From Lachnospiraceae bacterium UBA7188 (GTDB taxonomy: Bacteria > Bacillota > Clostridia > Lachnospirales > Lachnospiraceae): 5,502 nt of DNA. Location of the stretch: assembly GCA_002490995.1 (NCBI GenBank), contig DKVC01000272.1:13176-18677 (forward strand). Reading direction: 5' to 3'. The notes below the pieces were generated by a model. That model saw only the letters and a list, made by a program, of their open reading frames with translations. It made no database searches and was not told where the DNA came from. Positions 5,120 through 5,502 of the stretch are shown one piece after another. Position 1 is the first letter of the stretch, and every line of letters starts with the position of its first letter. The position numbers and the translations under genes were made by a program.

Positions 5120-5180
5120 ACGCGTTGCGGGTTTGTGTGCATCTCGGTATATTGTTTTAAAGGAAGTTGGTAGCGGTTAA

Positions 5181-5502
5181 ATGGTAAGAAAAAGAAAAAG
5201 GTACAGAAAACGTAAAAACGATTTCGTTCTGTATGTATTTACGATTGCACTCTGTGTCTTTACGGTAATTGTTTTGCTGTCAGGCGGGGAGAAAAATGGA
5301 GAGCACGGAAACGGCGCCGTGGCGAATGCCGGGGAAGGCAGCGGAACCGCAGCGCAGACAGCGGATGGGCAGGAAGCCGCAGGAACGGTGGCGCAGCCGC
5401 AGGATATTGCAACGGGGCAGTCCATGAACGCGGGAGCCGGGTCGGAATCATCGGCAGATATCAGTGCGATAAACGGAACAGGTGAGAAAAGCGGGACAGG
5501 CG
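5181..5502 (+). CDS. Membrane-anchored protein with Ala/Gly-rich extracytoplasmic linker (partial, runs off window)
   Basis: The frame is open from ATG 5181 to the window end, 107 codons with no stop. Residues 1-14 are very basic (nine Arg/Lys between positions 3 and 12), residues 15-33 are one hydrophobic helix (FVLYVFTIALCVFTVIVLL), and residues 35-107 are a Gly/Ala/Ser/Thr/Gln/Glu-rich low-complexity stretch. By the positive-inside rule the N-terminus is cytosolic and the linker outside; no lipobox is present. In Gram-positive bacteria such a head often tethers a cell-wall enzyme or binding domain, but that domain would lie beyond 5502 and cannot be named. The start is fixed by an in-frame TAA directly before the ATG. 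The best ribosome site, AGGAAG at 5161-5166, is 14 nt away, which is longer than usual. A strong promoter and a structured leader precede it. Confidence 0.75.
   Translation, partial: MVRKRKRYRKRKNDFVLYVFTIALCVFTVIVLLSGGEKNGEHGNGAVANAGEGSGTAAQTADGQEAAGTVAQPQDIATGQSMNAGAGSESSADISAINGTGEKSGTG

Noticed and set aside
4950..5180. Plus-strand frame of 76 codons ending directly before the membrane-protein ATG
   Set aside because: Its start lies upstream of the predicted promoter, so most of it would not be transcribed from there. It has no ribosome site and no protein-like features; the region is better explained as promoter and leader.

Overview
The window looks like chromosome of a Gram-positive anaerobe of class Clostridia, most likely Lachnospiraceae. 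The evidence is strong purine-rich Shine-Dalgarno sites, GTG/ATG starts, sigma-A-type promoters, and proteins that resemble, from memory, families common in that group: a TPR/DUF4037/DUF4125 protein, a small 'LPVGFGM...LTEAEKE' protein and a YmfI-like reductase. No database search was possible, so the taxonomy is an inference.

Layout. Bases 1-115 are intergenic and begin inside a copy of a palindromic repeat. Bases 116-664 (+) encode a compact PAP2-family lipid phosphatase with all three catalytic motifs. Bases 753-3296 (+) encode an 847-residue protein with an N-terminal TPR array, a repeat-bearing Gly-rich linker, a nucleotidyltransferase-fold DUF4037-like domain and a C-terminal DUF4125-like domain. 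Bases 3297-3613 are a 317-nt gap holding three copies of the same palindromic repeat; the last forms a long hairpin just before the ribosome site of an 87-residue conserved small protein (3614-3877, +). A convergent short-chain dehydrogenase, probably the EF-P 5-aminopentanone reductase type, lies on the minus strand (3934-4671). A 12-bp hairpin at the convergence point uses the last codons of the dehydrogenase as one arm.

The 509-nt region 4672-5180 is a divergent regulatory region. It holds a minus-strand promoter whose roughly 220-nt leader contains a 29-bp tandem repeat array, a small dyad, a strong plus-strand promoter with extended -10, and a roughly 180-nt plus-strand leader that can fold into a long closing stem. 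That leader precedes a membrane-anchored protein with an Ala/Gly-rich extracytoplasmic linker, which runs off the window at 5502.

The genes do not form an obvious single pathway. The most unusual material is (i) the fused TPR-nucleotidyltransferase-DUF4125 protein with an intact metal-binding motif and no known function, (ii) a palindromic repeat family in opposite orientations on the two sides of the phosphatase/nucleotidyltransferase pair, and (iii) the two structured leaders of the divergent promoter region.
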